Assembly (NCBI RefSeq): GCF_002368415.1
Contig: NZ_AP018290.1
Location: forward strand, 1,119,470 to 1,183,469
Direction: 5' to 3'
DNA length: 64,000 nt
DNA from: Calothrix sp. NIES-4105
Lineage (GTDB): Bacteria > Cyanobacteriota > Cyanobacteriia > Cyanobacteriales > Nostocaceae
Part shown: piece after piece, positions 49,991 through 58,685 of the stretch
How positions within the stretch are numbered: position 1 is the stretch's first letter
Layout of the letters: every line of letters starts with the position of its first letter
Made by a program: the position numbers and the translations under genes
The notes under the pieces: generated by a model
What the model was told of the DNA's origin: nothing
The model's database searches: none
What the model saw: only the letters and a program-made list of their open reading frames with translations

Positions 49991-51418
49991 ATGTTGAATT
50001 TAGAGTCCCGCGCGCAGCAAGTAACGCAGGAAGATTTAGTTATGTTTATTAACGCTTGCTACTCGTGTAGTGGTCAGCGTGAATTTTATGATGAAGCTTA
50101 CGGGCAAAGAGTATCGATTAATTTTTTACATGATTATATATTAGGTAATTACCGATTACTTTATGCTCGCACTTTAGCTGCTGGTATTAATCATTTTAAT
50201 CAAGCACAAATTATTATTAAGCTGTTAGCCACAGGACGCGATACATTATCTGAGTATCGCACTGAAGAAGGCGCCTTAATTACCGCTGCCTTGAATAAAC
50301 TACCACCTCAACGCGGATGGGGTATACTACAAGATTTACAGCGATTACGAGTAAATAATCGTCGTGCAAGAGCAATTACGCGCGATTATGTAGCAATGCG
50401 TCGAGATATTGATTTTGATGCTATCAAGTATCGTACTAAAGTAAAAGCGGCAATATCACATGCTCACTTAAAATTATCTGGTGAGCTAAAACAGTTTTTG
50501 TTTAGTTTTCATGAACAAAAGGCTTTTGATAGCACTTTATTTGAGCAATTTCGCAAAGCGCATTTTAGTAAAGAGGCAGTATATGAATTACCTTTTACTA
50601 TTGCAGAGGGTTTTGCTACTAAACACAATATTAAGCGGGAAGTATTTTTAAAGCGCATTGAACCGAAAATGACTCCAGCAGAAAAACTTCGCTTCAGTGG
50701 CACCGCATCACGCAGCGAAGTTGATATAAATGTAAATTGGGAACGTTTACCGTTAACCAAGCTGGCTTTATATATTCTCTCACTACAACAAGACGCGCGT
50801 ATTCAAGCATTCGATAAATTCAACCAAGCAATGGAAGCTGCTGCACGTAACGCTTTGAAAAAAGCACCAATGCAGTTAGGACGAGTTGCTGCTGTTCTCG
50901 ACTGTAGTTATTCTAGTTCTGGTTCTTCTGAAAAACGGCGCCGTCCTTTGGGTGTGGTACTTGCTGCACATTATCTACTTTCAAAGGCATCACAAAGCTA
51001 TCGTGCGTTTTGGACTGTTCCACCTTCACACCCGCTATTAGTCCGTCCGTATGGACAAACTGACTTGGCGACACCGCTCTTGGCAGCACTTGGTTCGGGC
51101 GCCGAAACTATAATTATTGTATCTGACGGCTGCGATAATGACCCACCCAACGGCGCCGCTGAAGTACTGCGTGTTTATCAAAAACTCAACCGTTCTAAAA
51201 CAACCTCGATAATTCACTGTAACCCGGTATTTAGTGCTGAAGATTACTCTTTACGTATTTTAAGTCCTTATGTGAGTACAGTCGGGTTACGCGACGCTGA
51301 AGATATGCCCACAATGTTAAGCTTTGCTAAATTTGCTCAAGGCTCATCTACATTATCTGATCTAGAAGCATATTTGGCACAAAGGGCGCAAGAATTCATA
51401 GGCAACGCATCACTCTAG
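49991..51418 (+). CDS. vWA-domain protein with helical N-terminal region (possibly TROVE/Ro-like)
   Basis: 475 residues. The helical N-terminal two thirds (LHDYILGNYRLLYARTLAAGINHFNQAQIIIKLL and beyond) is followed by a von Willebrand factor A domain with the metal-binding MIDAS: LDCSYSSSGS (near 302), the threonine in YGQTDLATPLLAALG, and the aspartate in IIIVSDGCDND. The layout recalls Ro/TROVE RNA-binding proteins, but I cannot confirm a TROVE domain. It is 116 bases upstream of a protein with a Fis-like helix-turn-helix, and the two probably form a unit. It may act in RNA quality control or conflict. Confidence 0.7.
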   Translation: MLNLESRAQQVTQEDLVMFINACYSCSGQREFYDEAYGQRVSINFLHDYILGNYRLLYARTLAAGINHFNQAQIIIKLLATGRDTLSEYRTEEGALITAALNKLPPQRGWGILQDLQRLRVNNRRARAITRDYVAMRRDIDFDAIKYRTKVKAAISHAHLKLSGELKQFLFSFHEQKAFDSTLFEQFRKAHFSKEAVYELPFTIAEGFATKHNIKREVFLKRIEPKMTPAEKLRFSGTASRSEVDINVNWERLPLTKLALYILSLQQDARIQAFDKFNQAMEAAARNALKKAPMQLGRVAAVLDCSYSSSGSSEKRRRPLGVVLAAHYLLSKASQSYRAFWTVPPSHPLLVRPYGQTDLATPLLAALGSGAETIIIVSDGCDNDPPNGAAEVLRVYQKLNRSKTTSIIHCNPVFSAEDYSLRILSPYVSTVGLRDAEDMPTMLSFAKFAQGSSTLSDLEAYLAQRAQEFIGNASL

Positions 51419-51534
51419 GATATAACGGATAGTTGATAGAAACAAAACAAAACCTTGTTCGTAATATATAGCTTATCCGTTACATCCGTTGTATCCGTTG
51501 CCAGCAACTACCTATAATTAATTATGTTACTAAT

Positions 51535-52674
51535 ATGTTACTAAAAGGACTTGAGATTGCTCCTTCTCAAATATGTGGCAGTATTCGTATCGTTCCTATT
51601 ATCCGTCGTAAAATTCGTAAAGATTTACGATTACAACGTCGTAACTATAGTGATAAATATAGCATTGTCTCACTTGAAGATAATATGCAATATATGTCTT
51701 ACATACCTCACGGGATGGTAATGTCTTGGACGAACGATAATGCTGTGGTAAATATAGGCGCCAATATTACGAAACCAGATGGTAAAAGCTTTAAAGGTGG
51801 ATGCAACGCGCAGGTGTTGCAACGTATGGCAAAACGCGAAACCAAAAATTCACTGCGGTTTCTACCCTTACACCTAGCAATGGAAGGTTTTCTATCGTTG
51901 TATTTTAATGCTCCAAAAATTGCATGGGAAGAATATTCTCGATATGCACTGACTTATGGGTTAGGGTGTCGTAGCGAATATTCATATTTAGGACACGCGA
52001 TAGCTGGGTTAGAAGAAGCGCTGCGTGTTTTTGAAATTCATCCAAACCAAGTAGGTGTACTAATATATGTTGCTGACGCATTAGCATCAGTCTTTGTAGT
52101 TCCCACTCCCGAAGACTATGTTTGTTTACACTATAACTTGCTCGAAGATTTTTATGGCGAGTTGATATATCAATATGCAATGTTATATGATAAAACTTAC
52201 GATGTTAACTTATCAATAGACGCATCTAAAATTAATAACTTAGCTGACTTGAGAAGCGGTGTTGTTAAAATGCGTTCAGAATGGGCAGCATTACATCAAG
52301 ATATAATGTCAACAGGGCTAATTGGACGCTCACTAAAATCAAAAACAATATACACTGCTGGTAATTTTGAATTACAACGATTTATAACTAATATCAATTC
52401 ACCTTTAGATGTAGATAATGAAAATCATATCGGTGAAGTTATATTGCGCGATAACGGAGAAATTGAGTATTTACACACTTACCGTCTTTCCGAAGCGCAA
52501 ATACATCGAGTTTACTATCTCAGCAAACTTGATGAAAATAATTGGAACCTCAAACAAACAGCCAAAGCTTTATCATGTACCGAAAATCAATTTATCCAAA
52601 AAATGGAAAAAGTTGGCTTTGGGTATTTATTTACACAACAATTACGTCACAAAGCTGCCAAAACTTTCAAATAA
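51535..52674 (+). CDS. Uncharacterised protein with C-terminal Fis-type helix-turn-helix
   Basis: 379 residues. The N-terminal part has MSYIPHGMVMSWTNDNAVV; the middle is helical (LPLHLAMEGFLSLYFNAPK, YSRYALTYGLGCRSEYSYLGHAIAGLEEALRVFEIHPNQVG). It ends with a Fis/HTH_8-like motif, NWNLKQTAKALSCTENQFIQKMEKVGFGYL. I do not recognise the main domain; it may belong to the families found beside vWA and RNA-repair genes. An earlier ATG at 51538 is the stated ORF start and another lies close by, so the start is uncertain. Context suggests a partner or regulator of the vWA protein. Confidence 0.68.
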   Translation: MLLKGLEIAPSQICGSIRIVPIIRRKIRKDLRLQRRNYSDKYSIVSLEDNMQYMSYIPHGMVMSWTNDNAVVNIGANITKPDGKSFKGGCNAQVLQRMAKRETKNSLRFLPLHLAMEGFLSLYFNAPKIAWEEYSRYALTYGLGCRSEYSYLGHAIAGLEEALRVFEIHPNQVGVLIYVADALASVFVVPTPEDYVCLHYNLLEDFYGELIYQYAMLYDKTYDVNLSIDASKINNLADLRSGVVKMRSEWAALHQDIMSTGLIGRSLKSKTIYTAGNFELQRFITNINSPLDVDNENHIGEVILRDNGEIEYLHTYRLSEAQIHRVYYLSKLDENNWNLKQTAKALSCTENQFIQKMEKVGFGYLFTQQLRHKAAKTFK

Positions 52675-52764
52675 ATTCATTCAATCTTTATTAAAGAGGC
52701 GCCATAATCTACGTAATACTACTTTTGAAAAGTGAAGAATAAATAAATCACTTTTAATAAAATT

Positions 52765-53154
52765 ATGAAGTCACATCGTTTTTGGATTATTGCTTTTTGG
52801 TTTTACCTGGGTATTTTATTAGCTATATCAGCATCAGCGTATTTGAAGGTTATTCCAACAGAGATAGCAAGCTTTCCTCACTACGATACAATTTTACATT
52901 TTCTTTTACTAGGAATTGCCGCTTACTTAAGTCATCTCGCTTTAAATAAACGTCAACTTCATATATTGGGTACAGCTTTACCTAGGAGCGCGTTTATAGT
53001 TTTCTTTTTTTGTATAGTAGATGAAATCATGCAAAAATTTACACCGCATCGCAGTGCAGATATTGTAGACCTACTTGCTGACGTATGCGGTATTATTGTA
53101 TTTACTTTCCTTGCAGAGCATACCCCTATACGTAAAACATCACAAGTTCGTTAG
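52765..53154 (+). CDS. VanZ-like membrane protein
   Basis: 129 residues with about four transmembrane helices (near 7-25, 40-58, 68-90, 100-118). The VanZ-type motif DEIMQKFTPHRSADIVDLLADVCGI carries the conserved acidic residues between helices three and four. VanZ relatives affect teicoplanin resistance in some Gram-positives, but in cyanobacteria their function is unknown. It stands alone between the vWA pair and the large repetitive gene. Confidence 0.85.
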   Translation: MKSHRFWIIAFWFYLGILLAISASAYLKVIPTEIASFPHYDTILHFLLLGIAAYLSHLALNKRQLHILGTALPRSAFIVFFFCIVDEIMQKFTPHRSADIVDLLADVCGIIVFTFLAEHTPIRKTSQVR

Positions 53155-53233
53155 ATACGTCTTCATAGGTAGAACGGCACCAGATAACATTGATTATGTG
53201 GCGCCTACAAAAGATAAGCGATGAAGTTACTGA

Positions 53234-55894
53234 CTAAGAAAATTGATATTCAAAGGCGCCGATATCAATTTTGCCGTTTTTGAGCCGGACGTAACCCGTG
53301 CCGCGTTGGTCTGTATTTGGCGCCGAAGTAAAATTAGGATCGCCTTTATCAATGGCAAGACTATCAGAAAGCAGTGCTATAGTCTGGGTGGAACCGCCGT
53401 TATCTTTCAACGTGTCGAGTTTGGGGTCAACGTTGACAATATCGCCCGTGGTATCGCCAGTGATGATAGTGTTAGAAGAGGTTGTGCTAATTAAGTTGTA
53501 ACCTTGTGAAGTCAACGTGCCATAAAAATCGGGATCGTTCTGTGCATAGTTTTTGGCAATGATAGTGTTTTTGGCTTTAACAGTTGCGCCAAAGATATTG
53601 TAAATACCGCCGCCGCTAGTTGCCGAGTTGTTAGCAAGGGTGCTATTCGTTACCGTCAACGTGCCAGCGTTACCAATACCGCCGCCACCGCCGCTAGTTG
53701 CCGAGTTGCTATCGAGGGTGCTGTTCGTTACCGTCAACGTGCCAGTGTTAACAATACCGCCGCCACCGCCGCTAGTTGCCGAGTTGCTATCGAGGGTACT
53801 GTTCGTTACCGTCAACGTGCCAGTGTTAATAATACCGCCGCCGCTAGTTGCCGAGTTGCTATCGAGGGTGCTGTTCGTTACCGTCAACGTGCCAGTGTTA
53901 ACAATACCGCCGCCCTCGTTTGCCGAGTTCCTAGACAAGGTACTGTTCATTACCGTCAACGTCCCATAGTTATAAAGACCGCCGCCGTAAACTGACTTAC
54001 CCGATTCAATGGTCAAACCATCAATATTTACAGTCTTGCCGCTGTTAATCGTAAAGACACGCACAGCATTATTTCCACTGACAGCGAGTTTGTTAGCACC
54101 CAAACCAGTAATATTGACATCATCGCTAATACTATCTAGCGCTCTTGCCAAAGTAATTGTGTACATTCCTGTCTTTGCTGTGTAACCAGTGTCTGTAGTG
54201 GGAATATTGAAAGTGATATTATCAGTCCCCGTAAAAGTATTAGCGTTAATGAGCGCTTGCCGTAAGGAACCTTGCATCTTAGTATAGTTAGTTCCAGTCG
54301 CGTCATCGTTAGTGTTAATTACTCCTGTGCCATTAGCAGCAATTGTGACTGTGGCATTGTTCTTGATAGTATCAATTTTATAATCTCCATCTGCCAGATT
54401 GAGTTTCAATGTCTCCGATGCCTCAGCAGCATTGCCGTCATTAAGTGCTGTAAAGGTAATATTCACAGATGACATTCCCACAGGAATAATAATACTCCTA
54501 GTTTTAAGAGTGCCAGAAATACTAGCGCCACTCAAGCTGTAGTCAACTCCAAAGGCGCCACCCGCGTTGCTTGTAACAGTGCTGCTGTCATCAATACTCA
54601 GATTCACAATTAAATCGGTATCCGTATCACCAATACGAGAAATTGTATAAGCGCTTGTTGTGCCTGCTTCTGTCGCGTTGGTAGTACTTGCGGTAATGCT
54701 TACACTTGGCGGCGTTGCATCATCATTCTTAATTGTATAAGTCGCTGTTTGGCCAGTTGCCAAACTTGCTCCACCTGTAACGTTATTAATATCGGTTTTA
54801 AGACCCAGTGAAACTTTGAAAATCGTATAGTTATACTCACCCTGACCAATGCTTATAGGCGCCTCAAAACCAAATGTGTTATCTCCCAACAGATGAATGT
54901 GCTGAATTTGATCAGGATTGGCTTTTTGGTAAGTAAAGTACGCGACAGGATTAGAAACTTCTTGATTGTTTTGGTTACTATTAATAAATTGTTCAGCAGT
55001 GCCATTAACAATGATGTAAGTTGCGAATAATCCCCCAGTTTCAATAGAACTTGAAGATGTACTGCTTTGATTAAAACTGACAATGCTTTGTCGGATGGCT
55101 GACGAGGCATAACCGACTTCACCAGGAGCAATTGTTTTTCCAGTCAACGAGTCGGTAACTGTGCCTTGAACATCATTGATTCGATAAAATCCAATTAATG
55201 GGCTATTAACAGAATTGTTATTGACTGTAAAATTAGCGTCAATCTGACCCGGTACACTACGTAAATCAATAATTTCCCCTTCTTTTTGTCCTTGTAATCC
55301 TGTCCCTAATGCGGGGAGAGTTTTAGCTATCTCCATTTTCAGCACTAAGTCGTTGAAGTCATTATCACCTCCACCTCTCAAATCTTCCCAAGCTAAATTG
55401 AAGGTATTACCTTCCTCAGTCACCCGTACATGGTCAAATTCATCTGTATTGGAAGCGCTTAGAGAAAAGAATATATTATCTGGGGTTTTGCCAGACTTCA
55501 TTAAAGCATCTACGCTACTGGTAGTATCGTTTGCCACCAAATAAAAGCCGAAGCGTTCCCCAGCCTTAAAGCTTAATTGACGAACAAAGTTAATCCCGGT
55601 TGAGACTTTTTCTGATAAAGACGAGAAAATTACGCGCGAAGTAGTCAAAGCTGCTTGCATGTAACCTTCAGTACCTGCGGTGATACCGTTAACTGTGCCT
55701 TTGTCATCAGAGACACTAAACACCCCGATTTCATTAATAAATGCTGCTTGTCTCTGGCTTAAGCTGAACTGGACATTGGTAATACTGCTACTGGCGGCAC
55801 TGAGATTAAAAATATGACTCAGACCGTTACTATCCTGAAAACTCAATTTATTGATACTAGCTTCGGTTGAGAGGTCGTTGCTATTTCTGTCCAT
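53234..55894 (-). CDS. Large secreted repetitive protein: DUF4114, Calx-beta and beta-helix repeats
   Basis: About 886 residues from ATG 55894. The N-terminus lacks a signal peptide (MDRNSNDLSTEASINKLSFQ), as is usual for type I-secreted cyanobacterial proteins. A DUF4114 domain (ERFGFYLVAND, then LAWEDLRGGGDNDFNDLVL) is followed by a second small domain, and a Calx-beta type domain (SVSITASTTNATEAG, then VNITFTALND). The C-terminal half is a right-handed beta-helix with five near-identical repeats based on GTLTVTNSTLDSNSATSGGG and a final GAFEYQ. Probably a surface adhesin or matrix protein. The repeats can expand or contract by recombination. Confidence 0.85.
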   Translation of the reverse strand: MDRNSNDLSTEASINKLSFQDSNGLSHIFNLSAASSSITNVQFSLSQRQAAFINEIGVFSVSDDKGTVNGITAGTEGYMQAALTTSRVIFSSLSEKVSTGINFVRQLSFKAGERFGFYLVANDTTSSVDALMKSGKTPDNIFFSLSASNTDEFDHVRVTEEGNTFNLAWEDLRGGGDNDFNDLVLKMEIAKTLPALGTGLQGQKEGEIIDLRSVPGQIDANFTVNNNSVNSPLIGFYRINDVQGTVTDSLTGKTIAPGEVGYASSAIRQSIVSFNQSSTSSSSIETGGLFATYIIVNGTAEQFINSNQNNQEVSNPVAYFTYQKANPDQIQHIHLLGDNTFGFEAPISIGQGEYNYTIFKVSLGLKTDINNVTGGASLATGQTATYTIKNDDATPPSVSITASTTNATEAGTTSAYTISRIGDTDTDLIVNLSIDDSSTVTSNAGGAFGVDYSLSGASISGTLKTRSIIIPVGMSSVNITFTALNDGNAAEASETLKLNLADGDYKIDTIKNNATVTIAANGTGVINTNDDATGTNYTKMQGSLRQALINANTFTGTDNITFNIPTTDTGYTAKTGMYTITLARALDSISDDVNITGLGANKLAVSGNNAVRVFTINSGKTVNIDGLTIESGKSVYGGGLYNYGTLTVMNSTLSRNSANEGGGIVNTGTLTVTNSTLDSNSATSGGGIINTGTLTVTNSTLDSNSATSGGGGGIVNTGTLTVTNSTLDSNSATSGGGGGIGNAGTLTVTNSTLANNSATSGGGIYNIFGATVKAKNTIIAKNYAQNDPDFYGTLTSQGYNLISTTSSNTIITGDTTGDIVNVDPKLDTLKDNGGSTQTIALLSDSLAIDKGDPNFTSAPNTDQRGTGYVRLKNGKIDIGAFEYQFS
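53621..53970 (-). repeat. Five tandem 72-78-base coding repeats in the beta-helix region
   Basis: Each unit contains a CCGCCGCCACC-type glycine stretch, GTTGCCGAGTTG and GTTACCGTCAACGTGCCAG. Units two to four are almost identical; the outer ones have diverged. Units differ in glycine number. Confidence 0.85.
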
Positions 55895-55957
55895 AATCAG
55901 TATAAAAATATCTAAATTATTAATATAATTCAGAATTGTTACTGATATTCGTTCCAA

Positions 55958-56839
55958 GAATTAAGACTAAAATAACATCAACGATCAAAAAAGTAGATAA
56001 TCTCTCTTGCAACAACGAAAGGCGCCTGATTATTCAGATTTTGTTAATCGAGCTACATATCAAATCATCAAAAAACTCGTTACATAAATTTGACCAAAAA
56101 TCTTAGGCTGCGGCGCCCTAGCTTGAAAGCACGGGGTAAGCTTGAACGGAAATTTATTCCCGGTCAATTTTCTTTTTTGGTTGATATTCCAGGTGAAATA
56201 TCTGAGCCTCCGACTGGCGCCGCAAATGCGTAAGTTAATATGAAACAAGCACATTTTTTTGAACCCTTGCTATCCAGCATATATGGTATTACTTCCATTA
56301 CCTGTGCGAATGAAATCACTACTAGCACCACCATAAATCAAATTATTGCCGGCGCCGACAGAAATTAAGTTTGTACCTTCACCCGCATATATAGTGTTGT
56401 TGCCATTCCCAAAAATGATATTATCATCACTGCTTTAGTAATAAACTGTCAAATTCGCATCTAGAGCAACAACTACGTACAATTCCTGTCAAAAAATATC
56501 TATATTTACATATGGTTAAAGCAACAACTACGTACAATTACCAGTCCTAATCTAGCTGCAATACACATCGTTAAACATTTAAGAGTTGGTTGCCAAATCT
56601 CAATTCTTTAGGTTTCATACTTAAGAATGTAGTGCGCGTATTAACTTTTACCTTCAAAAACACAATAGAATTTTTGCATCTTACTGTCAATAAGCTGCAA
56701 AGCTAATAATAGATTTTCGTAACATTTCATAATACTGACTTGCTTTTATATTTCTTCTCGCCACAAAAAAAGCGCGTTGCTTTAGAATGCAAAGGCGCCT
56801 AATGTTTGTAATTGTTTATTAAGCAATATGATGAAACGT
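55958..56839. other. Intergenic region with an RTX relic and an unrecognised short frame
   Basis: It holds the RTX remnant listed separately. On the plus strand, a 47-codon frame (56090-56233, TTG start, KFIPGQFSFLVDIPGEISE and PPTGAANA) has no recognised family; it may be another relic. Two short direct repeats of CAACAACTACGTACAATT stand at 56468-56485 and 56523-56540. Five GGCGCC palindromes (56022-56794). Confidence 0.5.
56270..56434 (-). pseudogene. Relic of an RTX-type calcium-binding repeat protein
   Basis: The minus strand reads SSDDNIIFGNGNNTIYAG then EGTNLISVGAGNNLIYGG then ASSDFIRTGNGSNTIYAG and a stop. These are typical GNGNNTIYAGEG nonapeptide-style calcium-binding repeats. A stop immediately precedes the frame and no start codon is visible. 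It is probably debris of a larger protein of the secreted class seen upstream. Confidence 0.72.
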
Positions 56840-57712
56840 TTAGTTTATTGACGATGGTTTTACTTTTGTGTGTCTGTGTTGAGCTAGTAAACCATGTCTA
56901 GGTGCGAATACCATTGCAATAAAGAAGAGTATTGTTAGTAAGACGACGATACAACCACCTGTGGCGCCATCTAGATAGTAGCTAATGTATGTACCTAAAA
57001 CGCATGATATTACGCTAGCTGAGACAGCGGCGCCAATCATATAATTGAATCGGTCACTCATTAGATATGCAATGGCGCCTGGTGTTACTAGCATCGAAAC
57101 TACTAGAATAATCCCAACTGCTTGTAATGCTGCGACTACTGTTAATGACATTAATGACAGAAACATGTAATAAAGGAACTGAGTATTTATACCGATGGAA
57201 CGCGCGTGGTTAGGGTCGAAGCAGAATAATAACAAGTCTTTGCGAAAGATGTATACAGCAGCAAGTGTTATAACACTAACAATCACTGTTTGAATAATAT
57301 CTTCATTGGAAATACCCAGCACATTGCCAAATAAAATGTGGAATAAGTCTATATTGCTACGTGCCCTAGAAATTAATACTAATCCAAATGCAAAAAAACC
57401 AGTAAATATAACGCCTATGACTGCATCTTCTTTAACACGAGTTTTTTCTTTCACGAAACCTATTGTTACCGTTGTTCCATATCCAAATATAAAGGCGCCG
57501 ATAGCAAAGGGTATTCCTGCCATGTAAGATAATACTACACCCGGCACTACTGCATGAGATATAGCATCTCCCATCAGTGACCAGCCTTTGAGTGTTACAT
57601 AACAAGAAAGCACGGCACAGACAACACCCACTAAAGCGCTGACACATACCGCTTTTACCATGAACTCATATTGAAATGGAGCAACTAACCATTGCCAAAC
57701 AGATAAAAGCAT
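56840..57712 (-). CDS. mntB: Manganese/zinc ABC transporter permease
   Basis: 290 residues with about eight transmembrane helices and the ABC-3 family signature (WSLMGDAISHAVVPGVVLSYMAGIPFAIGAFIFG). Last gene of a three-gene unit on the minus strand: binding protein, ATPase, permease. Specificity follows the binding protein and is more likely manganese than zinc, as needed for photosystem II. About 150 bases of tandem 9-mers separate it from the ATPase gene. Gene symbol by analogy. Confidence 0.9.
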   Translation of the reverse strand: MLLSVWQWLVAPFQYEFMVKAVCVSALVGVVCAVLSCYVTLKGWSLMGDAISHAVVPGVVLSYMAGIPFAIGAFIFGYGTTVTIGFVKEKTRVKEDAVIGVIFTGFFAFGLVLISRARSNIDLFHILFGNVLGISNEDIIQTVIVSVITLAAVYIFRKDLLLFCFDPNHARSIGINTQFLYYMFLSLMSLTVVAALQAVGIILVVSMLVTPGAIAYLMSDRFNYMIGAAVSASVISCVLGTYISYYLDGATGGCIVVLLTILFFIAMVFAPRHGLLAQHRHTKVKPSSIN

Positions 57713-57737
57713 ATATTTTTAGATTTTAGATTTTAGA

Positions 57738-57865
57738 TTTCCGTGTTCAGACATCCGTGACATCCGTGACATCCGTGACATCCGTCTAATCCGTGTTCAG
57801 ATTTCCGTGTTCAGACATCCGTGACATCCGTGACATCCGTGACATCCGTCTAATCCGTGTTCAGA
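57738..57865. repeat. Tandem ACATCCGTG 9-mers inside the manganese transporter unit
   Basis: Two long copies of a block, TCCGTGTTCAG, then ACATCCGTG three times, then ACATCCGTCTAATCCGTG. The array reaches the last codons of the ATPase gene (stop at 57861-57863). On the transcript it lies between the ATPase and permease genes. Confidence 0.85.
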
Positions 57866-58628
57866 TTTTAGATTCTCGACTGTTGTAAAAATTGCGATGA
57901 TGCAAAACTCCACCAAAGGTCATGGCTAAATTATCGTCTGTAAATACCTTTTCTACTGAACCGTAAGCAAGAATAGTTCTATTTATAAACACTACTTGGT
58001 CACAGAAAGTAGAAATTGACGCTAAATCATGAGTCGAGATTAAAATTGTGTGTCCTTGCGTGCGTAATGTTATAAGTAATTCAATAATTTCTTTTTCTGT
58101 GTTCGCATCAACACCTGTAAACGGTTCGTCTAAAAGCATTACCGTTCCTTGCTGTGCTAACGCGCGTGCGAGAAATACCCGTTTGCGCTGTCCACCCGAA
58201 AGCTCTCCTATTTGGCGCCTTCTTAATGAATACATACCTACTCGTTCGAGTGTATCGCGAACAATCCGCTGGTCTAAGGCACTGGGGACTCGTAACCAGT
58301 TCATATGTCCATAACGTCCCATCATCACGACATCTTCTACACTAACGGGAAAATGCCAATCAACTTCTTCTGACTGAGGTACATAAGCGACTATTTGCTT
58401 TTGCTGCGCTCTTTTTACTGGCAAATCATTAATTATTACTCTTCCCCGATGTGGAGTTAGAAAACCCATGATGGCTTTAAATAAAGTAGACTTACCACCA
58501 CCGTTCGGCCCAACTAATGCTGCAATGCATCCAGGATTTAACTCGAAAGAAGCATTGTGCAATACCACCTTTTCATGGTAAGCAACGTTAATATCTTCAA
58601 CTAAAATGCTTATAGGTTCGACTTGCAT
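57861..58628 (-). CDS. mntA: Manganese/zinc ABC transporter ATP-binding protein
   Basis: 255 residues from ATG 58628 (MQVEPISILVEDINVAYHEK); an earlier in-frame ATG adds a hydrophobic leader unlike the family. Walker A GPNGGGKST, Q-loop AYVPQSEEVDWHFPVSVEDVV, signature LSGGQRKRVFLARAL, Walker B VMLLDEPFTGVD, and switch histidine in ISTHD. The VDWHFP motif is typical of the metal-chelate ABC group. It energises the permease encoded downstream. Confidence 0.92.
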   Translation of the reverse strand: MQVEPISILVEDINVAYHEKVVLHNASFELNPGCIAALVGPNGGGKSTLFKAIMGFLTPHRGRVIINDLPVKRAQQKQIVAYVPQSEEVDWHFPVSVEDVVMMGRYGHMNWLRVPSALDQRIVRDTLERVGMYSLRRRQIGELSGGQRKRVFLARALAQQGTVMLLDEPFTGVDANTEKEIIELLITLRTQGHTILISTHDLASISTFCDQVVFINRTILAYGSVEKVFTDDNLAMTFGGVLHHRNFYNSRESKI

Positions 58629-58685
58629 AGGTTTAAGGATAAATAATAGAGGTAAGAAGAATGTAACTGGATACAATAATATTCT

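Noticed and set aside
53628-53969. 113-codon plus-strand frame rich in proline and valine
   Set aside because: Antisense reading of the tandem beta-helix repeats; its regularity comes from the coding repeats on the other strand.
53621-53970. Tandem repeats considered as a CRISPR array
   Set aside because: Units are contiguous, in frame and protein-coding, with no unique spacers and no cas genes.
56090-56233. 47-codon plus-strand frame (TTG start)
   Set aside because: Mentioned only in the intergenic entry: no ribosome site, no recognised family, and basic composition; not listed as a gene.
57738-57865. 9-mer array considered as a CRISPR array or replication origin iterons
   Set aside because: The repeats are too short and directly adjacent for CRISPR, and there is no replication initiator gene or other origin signature.
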